64,000 nt of DNA from Podaxis mareebaensis. Taxonomy: Eukaryota; Basidiomycota; Agaricomycetes; Agaricales; Agaricaceae. Location of the stretch: assembly GCA_018524725.1 (NCBI GenBank), contig JAEUWP010000634.1:16424-80423 (forward strand). Reading direction: 5' to 3'. Both the position numbers and the translations under genes were made by a program. Of the stretch, positions 29,184-39,944 are shown piece by piece; positions within the stretch are counted from its first letter, which is position 1, and every line of letters starts with the position of its first letter. The notes beneath the pieces were generated by a model that saw nothing but the letters and a program-made list of their open reading frames with translations, had not been told where the DNA came from and ran no database searches.

Positions 29184-30416
29184 CTAGAAATTTTGTCCAG
29201 ATTTTACTGTAATTGTAAATGCACCTTTTCTATTTTTATGTGTAAATCTTGCTACATCAGAATAGTTAATTTTACCTTTAGCAGTAAATCCTTTTTCAAA
29301 TTTTTTAGTAGTTATTCTAGGTATAATAGGTTCTCTCATTAATCTACCACTAATTTTAATATTTAAACCAGATAAATAAGCTGCAGTACTATTCATCGGG
29401 TAAGGATTATAAATATTATCCCAGCCTTTGGCTGCACCCACCCTTGCCATAGGCAAGGCTGGTCTGCTGTAATTAAACAAAGAACCAGAAGTTTTATTAG
29501 ATTTAATAATATTACTATTATATAATCTTTGAATACAAGCACCAATATTTTTTTTATTAATAATTAAAGCTAAGAAATTAACTAAAATATTACTATCATA
29601 ATAAGGCTGATGTAATCTAATTAATTCTAATTCTACAGTTTTATTAAAGAATTTACTTAAAATAGTACAAATTAATTTAAATTTATGAGGATAAACTTTA
29701 GTTAAATTACTTTGAGCTAATTTTTTTAAATTAATTTTAACATTTAAATCTTTACTATTAAAATTTCTAATTTTTAGTAAACTTATAGCCCCGCCAAAGG
29801 CTGCCCCGTTTTTTGGATGGCTAGCGCTAGTGTTATTAGCAGCCAACAGGCTGTTAGGGTAGCNTTTTTTTGTTTCTTTTATTTTATTAATTAAAATTTT
29901 AGGTATACAAACAAAATAAAATAATTGAATTTTAATTTTATCTGGAGTTGTTATAAATACAGGTTTACTAATTAAACAATACATAGATTTAAAAAAATTG
30001 AATAATAATTTATATACATTATTAGTAATAAGTTTATTTATATTATATACTGTGTTAAATTTAGGATTAGAACCTGGGAAATTATAACTTATTATATTAG
30101 GATTAGGAGTTTGACTACCTTTTTTTTGTAAAAATACTAGCCTTTGGCTATTAAATTTTTCTAGCCCAGCTAGGCTTTGAGAAGATACAGCCTTTGGCAG
30201 GGCTGATTCTAACCCCACCCTAGCCTTTGGCAAGGCTGGGGAGCTAATAATTTTACTTTGATTAGCGGCAGCAGCGGCAGCCAAAGGCTGGTGTAGCAGC
30301 TGGTGGTGTTGGAACTGGCTAGGGTTATTAAATAATGGTACATGTTTAGCAGCTTTAGCTGGATTCAAGATATAGCCTTTGGCTGAAATAGATTTATTAT
30401 TTTTTATATTAGTCAT
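29184..30416 (-). CDS. rps3: Ribosomal protein S3, loaded with GC elements
   Basis: A 410-codon free-standing gene for the small-subunit protein uS3, which helps form the mRNA entry site. Identification rests on the C-terminus: YLSGLNIKISGRLMREPIIP, then KGFTAKGKINYSDVARFTHK and KGAFTITVKSGQNF, which is the fungal mitochondrial uS3 signature. Long hydrophilic middle segments (KFKLICTILSKFFNKTVEL) fit the divergent fungal protein. At least eight GC elements are read in frame (for example LAAAAAANQSK, PALPKARVGLES, GAAFGGA and PALPMARVGAAKGW), so the protein is inflated by insertions. One base at 29864 is N, and a frameshift there cannot be excluded. The stop is TAG. Confidence 0.88.
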   Translation of the reverse strand: MTNIKNNKSISAKGYILNPAKAAKHVPLFNNPSQFQHHQLLHQPLAAAAAANQSKIISSPALPKARVGLESALPKAVSSQSLAGLEKFNSQRLVFLQKKGSQTPNPNIISYNFPGSNPKFNTVYNINKLITNNVYKLLFNFFKSMYCLISKPVFITTPDKIKIQLFYFVCIPKILINKIKETKKXYPNSLLAANNTSASHPKNGAAFGGAISLLKIRNFNSKDLNVKINLKKLAQSNLTKVYPHKFKLICTILSKFFNKTVELELIRLHQPYYDSNILVNFLALIINKKNIGACIQRLYNSNIIKSNKTSGSLFNYSRPALPMARVGAAKGWDNIYNPYPMNSTAAYLSGLNIKISGRLMREPIIPRITTKKFEKGFTAKGKINYSDVARFTHKNRKGAFTITVKSGQNF

Positions 30417-31020
30417 TTAACAAATTTTTAATAATTGATTGTTCATTTTAATAAATTGAACTTAGATGTCAAAGTTTCAAGTCTATATACTATTAAATAA
30501 TATAGGTAACCTAATTAATAGCCCGGCTAGCAATAGATTTTATAACCTATACTACTGATTTAGTAAGACTTATATTATTACTGCCAGCCAAAGGCTGCAG
30601 CAGCCAACAGGCTGTTAGCTAAGTTAAATAAAACCAATTTGGTATACATTCGTTCCAACTTAGGTTATTCTTATATTTTATTGCCAGCCATAGGCTGCAA
30701 GAATATAAAAACTAGCCTAGCCTTTGGCAAGGCCAAACTCAGCTTAAGCTAGGCTATTTAATTAATGTTAATATTCTATCTAGCCTTAACTTGTGGCAGC
30801 CAACAGGCTGCAGCCAAAGGCCGCTGCTGCTGCAGCCTATGGCTGGTGCAGCAGCCTTTGGCTGGCAATATAAAACATTACATTATATAACAAATTAGAA
30901 GCATAATTTTAATCTAACCCCAGCCTTTGGCTGCAGCATTATAAGAAGGTATCTCTAAAAGTGGCAGGGTTTAAATATAGAATTAAGCTTTAGCTAGAGA
31001 CTACTAAGTTAATTAAAGTT
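30417..31020. other. Spacer between trnR and rps3
   Basis: No gene seen. A one-base-loop palindrome tagcccggcta at 30520-30530, further hairpins at 30583-30615, 30683-30700, 30714-30735 and 30797-30865. Confidence 0.6.
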
Positions 31021-31093
31021 AATTCTCTTTTGGACTCGAACCAAAATCCGCACTTTAGAAGAATGCTGTTTTAACCAATTGAACTAAGAGAAC
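31021..31093 (-). tRNA. trnR: tRNA-Arg (UCU)
   Basis: Acceptor GTTCTCT with AGAGAAT (G1-T72 wobble), anticodon loop CTTCTAA, T loop TTCGAGT. Confidence 0.88.
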
Positions 31094-31196
31094 TATAAAA
31101 TTATTAGCTCTATCTTAAACCTATCTAGAACAATATAAACCTCAAGCCAATAAAGATTAAGCTACTAGCCTGCAGAACTGAAGAAATTTATAAAAA

Positions 31197-31269
31197 CGAG
31201 CCCTTCCAGATTTGAACTGAAACCGCTCTAATTGACAATTAGATACTCTACCTATTAAGCTAAGGGCCC
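31197..31269 (-). tRNA. trnD: tRNA-Asp (GUC)
   Basis: Acceptor GGGCCCT with AGGGCTC, anticodon loop TTGTCAA, discriminator G. Confidence 0.9.
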
Positions 31270-31508
31270 TTTTTTAAGTTGGAATATAATAGCAGCCTCT
31301 GGCTGCAGCAGCCTTTGGCTGCGGCAACACAGGCTGCTGCTAGTAACCAGCCAAAAGGCTGCAGCCATAGGCTGCAGCCAGAGGCTGCTATTACAGCAAT
31401 CTGTATAAAAACACTGGTTGTCTCAGTCCCACATCCAGCCAAAGGCTGTTAATAATTAAAATTAGCCAGCAGCAGCCTTTGGCTGCTGGCATTAGCCATT
31501 TACAGCGT

Positions 31509-31580
31509 CAAGAGTGAGGTGGCTCGAACACCTACCAGTGATTTTGGAGATCACGATACTACCGATTATACTACACTCTT
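31509..31580 (-). tRNA. trnW: tRNA-Trp (CCA)
   Basis: Acceptor AAGAGTG with CACTCTT, anticodon stem GTGAT/ATCAC, loop CTCCAAA. The anticodon CCA reads only UGG, which agrees with the absence of in-frame UGA in every housekeeping gene. Confidence 0.92.
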
Positions 31581-31649
31581 TGTCTTATTTATAATTTTAA
31601 ATTAAACTAGCCTGCAGTCAATGGCAGCCAAAGGCTGCAGAAATATTAA

Positions 31650-31722
31650 CTGAGTTGACCGGATTCGAACTGGTATAAGCCATTACCAAAAAATGGTGTT
31701 TTTCCAATTAAACTACAACTCA
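31650..31722 (-). tRNA. trnQ: tRNA-Gln (UUG)
   Basis: Acceptor TGAGTTG with CAACTCA. The anticodon stem CCATT/AATGG frames the loop TTTTGGT, giving UUG rather than UGG. Confidence 0.85.
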
Positions 31723-31969
31723 AAAAACAAAAAACAAAACAAAAAACAATTTTTTTTTTTTACGATTCCAGCCATAGGCTGCACCCGCCTATGGCTGGGC
31801 GAAGCCAGCCTTTTGGCTGGGTGCAGCCAAAGGCTACAGCAGCAGCCTTTGGGTGGTGGAGCCGCTGGGTATTGAGGAGGCTGAAAAAAGTTAAGTTTGT
31901 GGGGCTGCAGCCATTGGCCGGCTGCCAACCTATTAAGGCTATGGGGGGTGGCAAGCATTTCAATAAATT

Positions 31970-32041
31970 TGCCGAAAACTGGACTTGAACCAATATTAAA
32001 ATCTTACAAGGAGTCCGTTTTACCAATTAAACTATCTCGGC
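31970..32041 (-). tRNA. trnT: tRNA-Thr (UGU)
   Basis: Acceptor GCCGAGA with TTTCGGC, anticodon loop CTTGTAA, T loop TTCAAGT. One C-T mismatch in the anticodon stem. Confidence 0.87.
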
Positions 32042-32412
32042 TGTCTAATCCACTGCCTGCCCTTAAACTATAATAGGACTGCTACAATACCCCAGCTTTG
32101 GCTGGGCTAATATAAATTTTATAGTCTTTTAAGTCTTCCCCAGCCACGTGGAGTTTGGCCTTGCCAAAGGCTAGGCTAGTTTTTCGAAAACTTATAAGAC
32201 TTCTTTTAATTTACCAGCCTAGGCAGGCTATGTTTAGCTCCTTAACAGCCAAAGGCTGGTCGATATGAAAGCTTATATAGCTCCAACCTAGGTTATAAAG
32301 ATAACTAGCTAAAATTTAAGCTGGCTAAATATTAAGGTAAGAATTAAGCCAGGGCTAGCCAAAGGCTATTAAATTAAACCAGCCAAAGCTGGGCTAGACA
32401 TTATTTTTATTC
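32042..32412. other. Spacer trnN-trnT
   Basis: AT-rich with a few GC hairpins (32090-32106, 32158-32176, 32245-32257, 32374-32395). No gene seen. Confidence 0.6.
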
Positions 32413-32485
32413 AGGCCTTAAGGGGGTTCGAACCCCTGTAAAAAGTATTAACAGTACCTCGCTTAAACCACTCAGCCATAAGACC
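32413..32485 (-). tRNA. trnN: tRNA-Asn (GUU)
   Basis: Acceptor GGTCTTA with TAAGGCC, D arm around GCTGAGTGGTTTAAGC, anticodon loop CTGTTAA, T loop TTCGAAC. Confidence 0.87.
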
Positions 32486-32588
32486 TTAAATCTTTTCTTG
32501 TAGCCCCCTTAATAAAATTTAAGTTGGCAGCCTTTGGCTGCAGCCTATGGCTGGCAATAAAATTGAAGCTAGTTATTAAATTTAATTT

Positions 32589-32663
32589 TGGGGGAAGCGA
32601 GACTCGAACTCGCAAATCCTTACTCCCAGGGTAAGTCCCTTACCAAATTAGGTCTATTCCCCC
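32589..32663 (-). tRNA. trnP: tRNA-Pro (UGG)
   Basis: Acceptor GGGGGAA with TTCCCCC, anticodon stem CTTAC/GTAAG, loop CCTGGGA, T loop TTCGAGT. First tRNA after rnl in the transcribed direction. Confidence 0.92.
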
Positions 32664-33271
32664 TACTGCAGCAGCGGCAGCCAGAGGCTGCTGGCTGCCG
32701 CTGCTGCAGGCAGCCAGCTATTAGGCTAATAGGGCAGCAGCCTTATGGTTGGAAGAGCAGAGGCTAGCCCAGACTATACTGTCTTACAATTGTTAATCCT
32801 CAACATTCAGTTTTTTTATAAATTAGTACTGCTAAACTAAATACTTTACAGTACTTTCATTCGCAGCCTATCTAGAAATGTTCTATTTCTCAATTAAGGT
32901 TTATAATATAAACCATTTAGTATCTAGGGGTTAGATTCTTGCTTGATAGACATTCAGCACTTATCTATTATGTTTGTGGCTACCCAACTATGCGTTCATT
33001 ATAATTTAAATTTGCTGTAGCCGCAGCAGCCTAAGGCCGCTGCTGCTATAACAAACAATTAACAATTAAAAACAATTGGTACACTAGAGAAACACAGCCT
33101 ATTGGTCCTTTCGTACTGGAAGGTCTGCCCCTTTTTACTAATTATTCCTCCAGAAGATAGGGACCATACTGACTCACGTCGTATTAAACCCAACTCACGT
33201 ACCCTTTTAATCGGCGAACAGCCGAACCCTTCCGAGCTTCTTCCCCCGGAGGATAGGATGAGTCGACATCG

Positions 33272-34403
33272 CATTATGTATTAGTCTACTGTACTAATAC
33301 TCTTAACCTTTCAGTTAAGTTTAGATCATATCTTCAGCCAGTACCTAGAGTATGTAGGTAAAGCTCTGGCTGTTGGCGTGTGATCGTTGAGGGGTTAAAA
33401 ATTCTACAATTGCTTAAATCTAAAATTAATAACTTCCCTGCTGATTGCCCAATCTTTCAAATTTTCACTTTATACTAAACAAATTTTATTTAAATAATAA
33501 GTATTGAAAGCTCTAAGGGTGTTCCAGCATATAGCCAACTTCTAAATTAATATTGCTATTAAGATCCCCCAATGTCAAAAATGTCCATTACCTCAGTATC
33601 ATCTTCAATATCAGAAGTATCTTGTTTAATTGCTACTTTTTCATTTAACTTATATAACATGGATTCATGCATATGTGGCATTAAATTAGATTTAAACTCT
33701 TCTAAACCGTCTTTTTTTATGTAAATTCTTTCGTAAATTGCTTCACCAACACCTTTTTTCTTATGAATAGAGGTTTCCAAATTAAAATTTGTTTTAAGAG
33801 CTTCTCTAAGTACACTAATTTCATCTGTTCTAAAACTATCTGTACATAAAGTTACACCCCCTCTTTTTACTTGTTGTCCGTCATCCATAATCCAAAAAGC
33901 TAAACTTCTTGGTGTTAAATGTTCAGCAATGTTTGAAGGTATAACCTTTTTACCAGACTCATCTAGAAATAAATCTGCAGCCTTTGGCTGGTCTTAATTC
34001 CTCAATTGATTTACTTCTAAAATATAACGAACTATTTGTAATATTATATCTTAAATCATCTCTTGTATATTCTTTAATAGAATCATTATTTAAAGGTAAA
34101 CCTTCTGTTTGTGTTAAAGAAAATAAGTGATTTAAATAATCTATCTTTTTTTTTGATTGTTCAAAAGAAATATAAGCTTTATCTAAACCAACTCTATGAA
34201 TATGAGCATCTCCTAATAGAACTCCTACTAGTAAATCTTTAAGTGTTTTATTCATTTTTGAAATTTAATATTTATTTGGTCTTATTTAACAAAGACAGTT
34301 TCTGAAAGAATAATATAGCATTAATTGATATACTTCTTCCTATGTAAATGAGACTATGAGGCCAGGCATAGCCTGTAATGTATGTAATTTTTATTTTAAT
34401 TTA
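33272..34403 (-). other. rnl second intron, group I (near E. coli 2500)
   Basis: Splits TTTGGCACCT from CGATGTCGACTC, a well-known LSU insertion site in the peptidyl-transferase loop. The exon ends in T and the intron in G. Core pieces: tgctggaac near 33522-33530 and aatcagcagggaa near 33434-33446. It carries a LAGLIDADG gene split by a hairpin. Confidence 0.85.
33559..34255 (-). pseudogene. LAGLIDADG (type 2) endonuclease split by a GC element
   Basis: The N-terminal part MNKTLKDLLVGVLLGDAHIH to YFRSKSIEEL is one frame, and the C-terminal part DESGKKVIPSNIAEHL, TPRSLAFWIMDDGQQVKRGG to FDIGGS is another. Between them the sequence ccagccaaaggctgcaga (about 33973-33991) is a typical hairpin. 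If it is skipped, the protein reads ...EEL..ADLFLDESGKKVIP, the expected order for this family. The motifs LLVGVLLGDAH and AFWIMDDG keep the catalytic Asp. The gene is therefore a recently broken, otherwise well-preserved homing endonuclease. A short acidic tail (DTSDIEDDTEVMDIFDIGG) is unusual. Confidence 0.85.
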
Positions 34404-35200
34404 AGGTGCCAAACAGCCGAGACAATGTGTACTCTCGTCGGCTATCAGCCTGTTATCCCTAGCGTAACTTTTATCAATTGATCCTCGTCTATCCCATTCT
34501 ATAGCGAGGGGTCACTATGCCCTACTTACGTATCTGTGCGACTTTTGAGTCTTTCAGTTAAGCATGCTTACCGCCATTGAACTCTGCGCAACCCTTCACT
34601 GGTTGATTGATCTCCATTCAATTTCTAGCTATACCTTATAAAATTTATGGTTATTTTATAACTAGCTTATAGTGATAGCCTCGCCTTTTTTTGCCGCAGC
34701 CAAAGGCTGCTGCAGCCAAAGGCTGCTACTCTACTACAAACTAATTTATCTGTTAGCTTTACTAGCCAAAGGCCAATATAATAGCCTTTGGCTGTAAAGT
34801 ATAATAGTAAAAATATTTGGTTGTACTTTGCTACTCTATTAAAGACGACCGCCCCAGTCAAACTGCCAATTAGTCAACTATCCCTTTCTTTAAAAAGGTA
34901 AACACAAACCCAATCCTAATTGTAAGGTTCCCAATTTTTGTCTAACATCCAGCAATAATCGTAAGATTGTTACTGAAATTTCGACTTCCCTATTCTCTCT
35001 GAATTAAGATTGTTCTAGATTCACATGATAACTAACTACAGTAAAGCTGCATAGGGTCTTCCCGTCCCCCTGGAGGTAACGCGCATCTGCACGCGTAATT
35101 CAATTTCACTGAGCAAGTTGTAGAGACAGTGAGACCATCGTTACATTATTGATACCGGACCACATTTAATGGCCAACTGATTTTGCTACCTTAGGCATTA

Positions 35201-36296
35201 CTCTGCATATTTCTATACAGTTTGGACTATATCATCAAATATTAAGATATTTGCTCGATTATCTAGTCTCTGAGGGCTATAGCTCTATGCCTTGCTGACT
35301 TTTCTGCTAGGCTAGTGAGCATCCTCTATTAGATGTCGCTAAGCTTAAATATATTAGCTAAATAAGGGGGGGGTATTATATGAACTATTCAACTAATGTT
35401 ATTTCTTCTTTATTGAAGAAAGAATCCTTATCCTCAATAATTCTAAGTATGTCAGATAATTCTCTTTTTCGAGTTTTACCTTTTCCTTGAAGTTTGTAGT
35501 ATAATTTAACTAGTTCAAGCCAAAGGCTAGATCTTCTTTGTTTCTTTGTTTACCTTCTGAAGATAACATTACAATTTCCTTAAAGATAAGATACTCTTCT
35601 TTTTTACAACTAAATGGTTGAACATAAGTTTCTAAAAAGGGTATTACATATTTAATTATTTGTTTGTAACCAGCCTCTGGCTGCCAGCCAAAGGCCGGCT
35701 GTATAAACATAAACATCAGGAGATCCAGACTTTTCTACTACTGAACCAGCTCCTTCAAATAGTTCTTTAAATGAGTATAAAATATCTAAACCATTTTTAT
35801 GTTGACTAACATTAAAAACGGGCTGAAGGTTTATACCATATTTAAAATTTTTGTTAACTGTTACTTGCCACCCAGCCAAAGGCCGCTGCTAGATTGAATT
35901 TGATCCTTCTCCTTCAACAAAGCCGCCTAAAAAATATAAATACATTTGATTTGTTATATCTCTTTTTAGCATTTCTTTATTTATTTATTTGACTGAAGAT
36001 TACTTATTGGCGTAAACTTTAGCACTCCAGCCATAGGCTGCACCCACCCAAAAGGCTGGGTGCAGCCTATGGGTAGCAAGCGGCCTGCAGAATACTAAAT
36101 TATAAGTCACATTAAGCCCTTTCTATTAAGCTACATTTAAGCTAAGACGAGCTATATTCCCTGCTGATTGTCCATTGTAGTATCTTTAAGATTTTTACTT
36201 TAACGCTACTATAAATTTAAAGTACTTAAAGCTTTAGGATGTTCCAGCATATCATCGAGTTTATTGAGGACCCTATAGGTTTTTAATCAAATCCTC
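35201..36296 (-). other. rnl first intron, group I (near E. coli 1917-1925)
   Basis: Lies between GCGGTCTTAACTAT and AATGCCTAAGGTAGC. Junctions are uncertain by a few bases. Core blocks: tgctggaacatcc near 36237-36249, aatcagcagggaat near 36156-36169, tcagagactagat near 35262-35274, and an S-like gatatagtcc near 35224-35233. A decayed LAGLIDADG gene is inside. Confidence 0.78.
35397..35975 (-). pseudogene. LAGLIDADG endonuclease of rnl intron 1, interrupted by GC elements
   Basis: Starts near MLKRDITNQMYLYFLGGF and VEGEGSNSI (about 35895-35972), with a good LAGLIDADG motif. A hairpin then brings an in-frame TAG at about 35890, and the same frame resumes with QVTVNKNFKYGINLQPVF, GLDILYSFKELFEGAGSV and GSPDVYVY. 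A second hairpin cluster (about 35671-35701) shifts the frame, after which YKQIIKYVIPFLETYVQPF and SEGKQRNKEDLAFGLN then follow. Only one motif is seen. Not functional unless the stops are bypassed. Confidence 0.75.
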
Positions 36297-38420
36297 ATAG
36301 TTAAGACCGCTATTAACCAGATTTTCGATAAGTCACTTGTAGCAGCGGCAGGGGCAGCCATAGGCTGCTGCCGCTGCTTGCAATGACCGTTCTTATATTA
36401 ATGGCATCGGGCAAATTTCACACAGTATACTATCATATTAATGATTGCACTGTGATGTGTTTTTAGTAAACAGTCGGGGCCTCCGATTCTGTGCCACCGC
36501 TCTAATTTAATTAAATTTATGCGGTACCTCTTATCGTCTAACTTATGAGGTGAACTTGCCGAGTTCCTTAACAACTTTTAGCTCTACGCCTTAGTATTCT
36601 CTACCTACGAACCTGTGTCGGTTTAGGGTACGGTAGTAGCCTAGCAGCAGCCTTTAGCTGCGGCAAGGCAATAAAATATTAATTTCCTGGTCTATGCTAT
36701 TTAAATAGCACCTACAAATATAGGTTTATTGCCAAAGGCAAGACTTTCTATTTTATACTCATCAGTCATAGCTTTAGCTATTATCCTTAGAGGCCGCATT
36801 AAATCAAAGTGGATTAACCTTTCTTATTTGAAACCCTTTCGTATTCGGCGAGAAGTATTATAACTTCTTTTTACGTTACTCATGTCAGCATTATCTCTTC
36901 AGTAACCTAAAATACAATGAAACACTGTATTATCATTAGTTTAACTGAATGTTCTACTACCTAAATTAACTTCAATAGCTTTACAGGCAATTAAAGTTAA
37001 CCAACACGATATCGGTTGATTGTTTAAGACCCGTTAAATTTTCGGCGCTAGTATCTATATTTTAATATTTGAATATTAAAGACTGCTGATGCGTTGTTAC
37101 AAACGTTCATTATAAGTAGCGACTGCCAGGCTCACTTCACAGCTGTATACGATAGTCATACGTCCTTAATTTCACTTAACAATCATTTGGGACCTTGATC
37201 AGTGTTCTCGGCTGTTTCCGTCTTGACTGCCCAACTTAGCTTGAGCAGTCTGAATATCTACCATCAATTTATGTAATTCCGAGATTCGCTTCCAAAGGTA
37301 AGATTTTCTAGGTCCCCGCAACCTAAACGCATAAAATTTATTTAATAAATTTTACTTGTTGGGAATTGCCTTGCTGTACCTCCATAAATCTATAAGTCTT
37401 CTTATTTTAATATAAGTTAGACTTACCTCGGCTCCAGCACCAGCCAATGGCCGGAGGCGCTGCCAAGGTTAGGTAGATGTCATACTTAAATATGTTTCGT
37501 AGAAAACCAGCTAGCACCAGGTCAGATTGGCATTTCACCGCTTACTTAAACTCTTCGGAGAATTATGCAACATTCACCCGTTCGATCCATTATAATCTGG
37601 TCTAAGTAAGATCACCTGGCTTCGGGTCTAATAGTAGTAACTTATCCATTATTGTTTTCAATATCTGTTACTGATATCTATTTTATCCAGTCGCTTTCGC
37701 TAGGGCTTTTAACCTTGCTACTACTATTAAGTTGCTGACCCATTATGCAAAAGGTACGCCGTCATTCTAATTTTTTAAAGAATTCCGACTGCTTATAGAG
37801 TTACTAATTCATGATCTATTTCACCAATTCATTTATAATTTTAATCATTATAAACTTATTTTTGTGTATACTACTCGCTTTTCATACTTTTCCTTCACAG
37901 TACTTTTTCACTATCGCTAAATTTATAATACTTAGCCTTAGAGGATGGTTCCCCTTTTTTCCGACTAGTTATCTCTAATCGTACTTATTTTGTTTTTTTA
38001 AGATTCAGCAGCTGAATCTTATTTAACCTAGATTTACTAGGCTGCTATTATATTTATGTTATTATAATATAAATCTACAGGACTTATAGTTTTTGACCTT
38101 TTTTAGTAAAATTAATATAATTATTGATTTTATTTTTTCAATTTATATTATATTATTTTGATAGGCTAGTCCGATTTCACTCACCATTACTCTCGGAGTC
38201 TCGGTTGATTTCCTTTCCTTTCCCTACTGAAATGTTTTACTTCAGGAAGTAATTAATTAATAAGGTTTACCTTAGGATCGCTTAAATGTATTTAAAACCT
38301 TAAATTTTAAGATTTTTTTAAGCTTTTGGGATGTACCCTCCTTATATGTATAAATTTGCCTTAGTTTTCCTTAATAACCCCTTTAATTAACTTTTAATTA
38401 AATTTTAAATGATGAGACTA

Positions 38421-39127
38421 TATTAACATCGATACTTTTATATTTAAATATAATTTTTTAATAGCAGCAGCCAAAGGCTGCAGCGGCAGCCAGCCAGCCA
38501 AAAGGCTGGCCGCTGCTGCAGCCACTGACCGCTGCTACTTTAACTGTAACTGGAACTGTAATATTTTGTTTAAGGTTTAAGAAGATTTTTGCCTGCCTAA
38601 GGCTGGGGCTCTATCAATAATTACTATTTAAATATTAAATAATAGCTTAAAACAAATTTTTTTTTTTATTTTAATTAATTTAATACTTAATACAAAATTA
38701 TAACTATTATAGTTATAATATATATAAAAATAAAAACAAACAAAAAAAACAAAAAACAAAAAAAAACAAAAAACAAAACAAAATTAAGGGAGGGGGGTAA
38801 AAATCAATCCAGCACCGGCCAGCCATAGGCTGCAGCCTAGCCACAGGCAAGGGTGGTGGCCGCACCAGCAGCCAGAGGCTGCAGCTGGGCTTAACTTTGA
38901 GAAGCAGCTGAGCTTAAATAAAGGCTGCGGCTAGATTTTTAATTAAAGTTAAACAAGAATATGTTGATATATTTTTATGATTAATATAGCCCAGCCTTTG
39001 GCTGGGCAAGAAAATAGCTTTCTTTTTGTAATTCTTCCAACTTTGATTTTATTAATCAAAAGTCAATATACGTTGTAGGCCCGACCTTTTTAACCTAGCT
39101 ACAGCCAAAGGCTGTATTAGCCTACAA
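38421..39127. other. Spacer at the left side of the strand switch
   Basis: Includes a compound hairpin at 38463-38540, an A-rich ACAAAA tract at 38725-38785, and GC clusters at 38808-38895 and 38985-39005. No gene seen. Together with 39938-40343 it separates the two gene blocks of opposite polarity and could hold a promoter or origin, but no signal is recognised. Confidence 0.55.
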
Positions 39128-39937
39128 TTATACTAAATACTTAAGAAGTAACATATAAATGTTAGTTAAGATACTTACTATTACGAATATGTAAAGTAGT
39201 GCTACGTAGAAAGTTAAATATCCTTTATTTAATTTTTGTTTAATTCTAATTAAATTAGATAAACTAGGAAATCTAGTTTCTAGATTTAATTTTTCAATTA
39301 AGTAATCACCAAGCACTATAGTACTTATATTTATAATAGTAAATAAAATCATAAAATATCCAATTATATTAGTTAAAGCTACTAATTGTTCTAAACTTAA
39401 ATCGCTAATAAATAATTGATACTTTTCTAAAAGTTTTGATAAAAATTCAGAGATATCAGATTTATTAATAATTTCACTAAGTTTAGTCTGTAAAATTTTA
39501 TCCTGATCTTCTAAGTTTCTTATTTTACTTAAAACTTCAATTTTTTCAGTATTTAAAGATTCTAAATTTTCGCCCCCGGATGGAGTTGAATTTTTTTCCA
39601 AGAATTTTTTTTCTAATTCTTCTAATCTAGACTTATGAATATCGAATTGAGATTTTAAGTTATTATACTGCAGCCAAAGGCTGGACCAACCTTCTATTTT
39701 ATTTTGAAGTTCTTCATTGGCTTGTTGTTTAAACCAAAGTTCTAGTTCTTCTTGAAGTGCGGCTGCAGTAAGTTCACTATCTTTTAATTTTTTTAAAGAT
39801 TCAAGATCTAGTGGAGGATTTTGAATTTGTCTTCTATAACTATCAAAAGTTACATAGTACATAGCATTTGGTGCTACATATCTTCTCATTATATCTAATA
39901 ATCTCATTTTTTTTATTTTTTTATGTTTATTTTTCAT
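39128..39937 (-). CDS. Membrane-anchored coiled-coil ORF with atp8-like leader
   Basis: Encodes 269 residues, intact, TAA stop. N-terminal RRYVAPNAMYYVTFDSYRRQ, then a long coiled coil (about residues 80-165: KSQFDIHKSRLEELEKKFLE; LESLNTEKIEVLSKIRNLED). It ends in two helices, GYFMILFTIINISTIVLGDY and TFYVALLYIFVIVSILTNIY, around a basic loop with FPSLSNLIRIKQKLNKG. The last part resembles the ends of the ORFs at 24266 and 27525. One hairpin is read in frame (SSLWLQ). The start MKNKHKK is the first ATG; MRLLDIM a few codons on is an alternative. The upstream DNA resembles the atp8 leader. Function unknown. Confidence 0.68.
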   Translation of the reverse strand: MKNKHKKIKKMRLLDIMRRYVAPNAMYYVTFDSYRRQIQNPPLDLESLKKLKDSELTAAALQEELELWFKQQANEELQNKIEGWSSLWLQYNNLKSQFDIHKSRLEELEKKFLEKNSTPSGGENLESLNTEKIEVLSKIRNLEDQDKILQTKLSEIINKSDISEFLSKLLEKYQLFISDLSLEQLVALTNIIGYFMILFTIINISTIVLGDYLIEKLNLETRFPSLSNLIRIKQKLNKGYLTFYVALLYIFVIVSILTNIYMLLLKYLV

Positions 39938-39944
39938 CTTTACT

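Larger units (their letters stand above)
32800..38420 (-). rRNA. rnl: Large subunit ribosomal RNA, two group I introns
   Basis: Recognised by conserved blocks on the minus strand: the 5' domain GGAAATCAACCGAGACTCCG (about 38190-38215), CCTAAGGTAGCAAAATC (about 35180-35197), AGTGAAATTGAATTACGCG and GACGGGAAGACCCTATGC in the peptidyl-transferase region (35045-35110), GGGATAACAGGCTGATAG (about 34443-34460), and the sarcin-ricin loop region around AGTACGAAAGGACCAATAGG (about 33100-33122). Ends are approximate: the 3' end is set near 32800, just before trnP, and the 5' end near 38.4 kb. GC elements sit in variable loops (for example 33014-33040, 34685-34730, 36343-36380, 36640-36670, 37434-37465). 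A weak possibility remains that the 5' end lies 100-200 nt further out. Confidence 0.93.

Noticed and set aside
33059..33284. ORFs on both strands near the 3' end of rnl
   Set aside because: They cover the sarcin-ricin region of the rRNA and are not coding.
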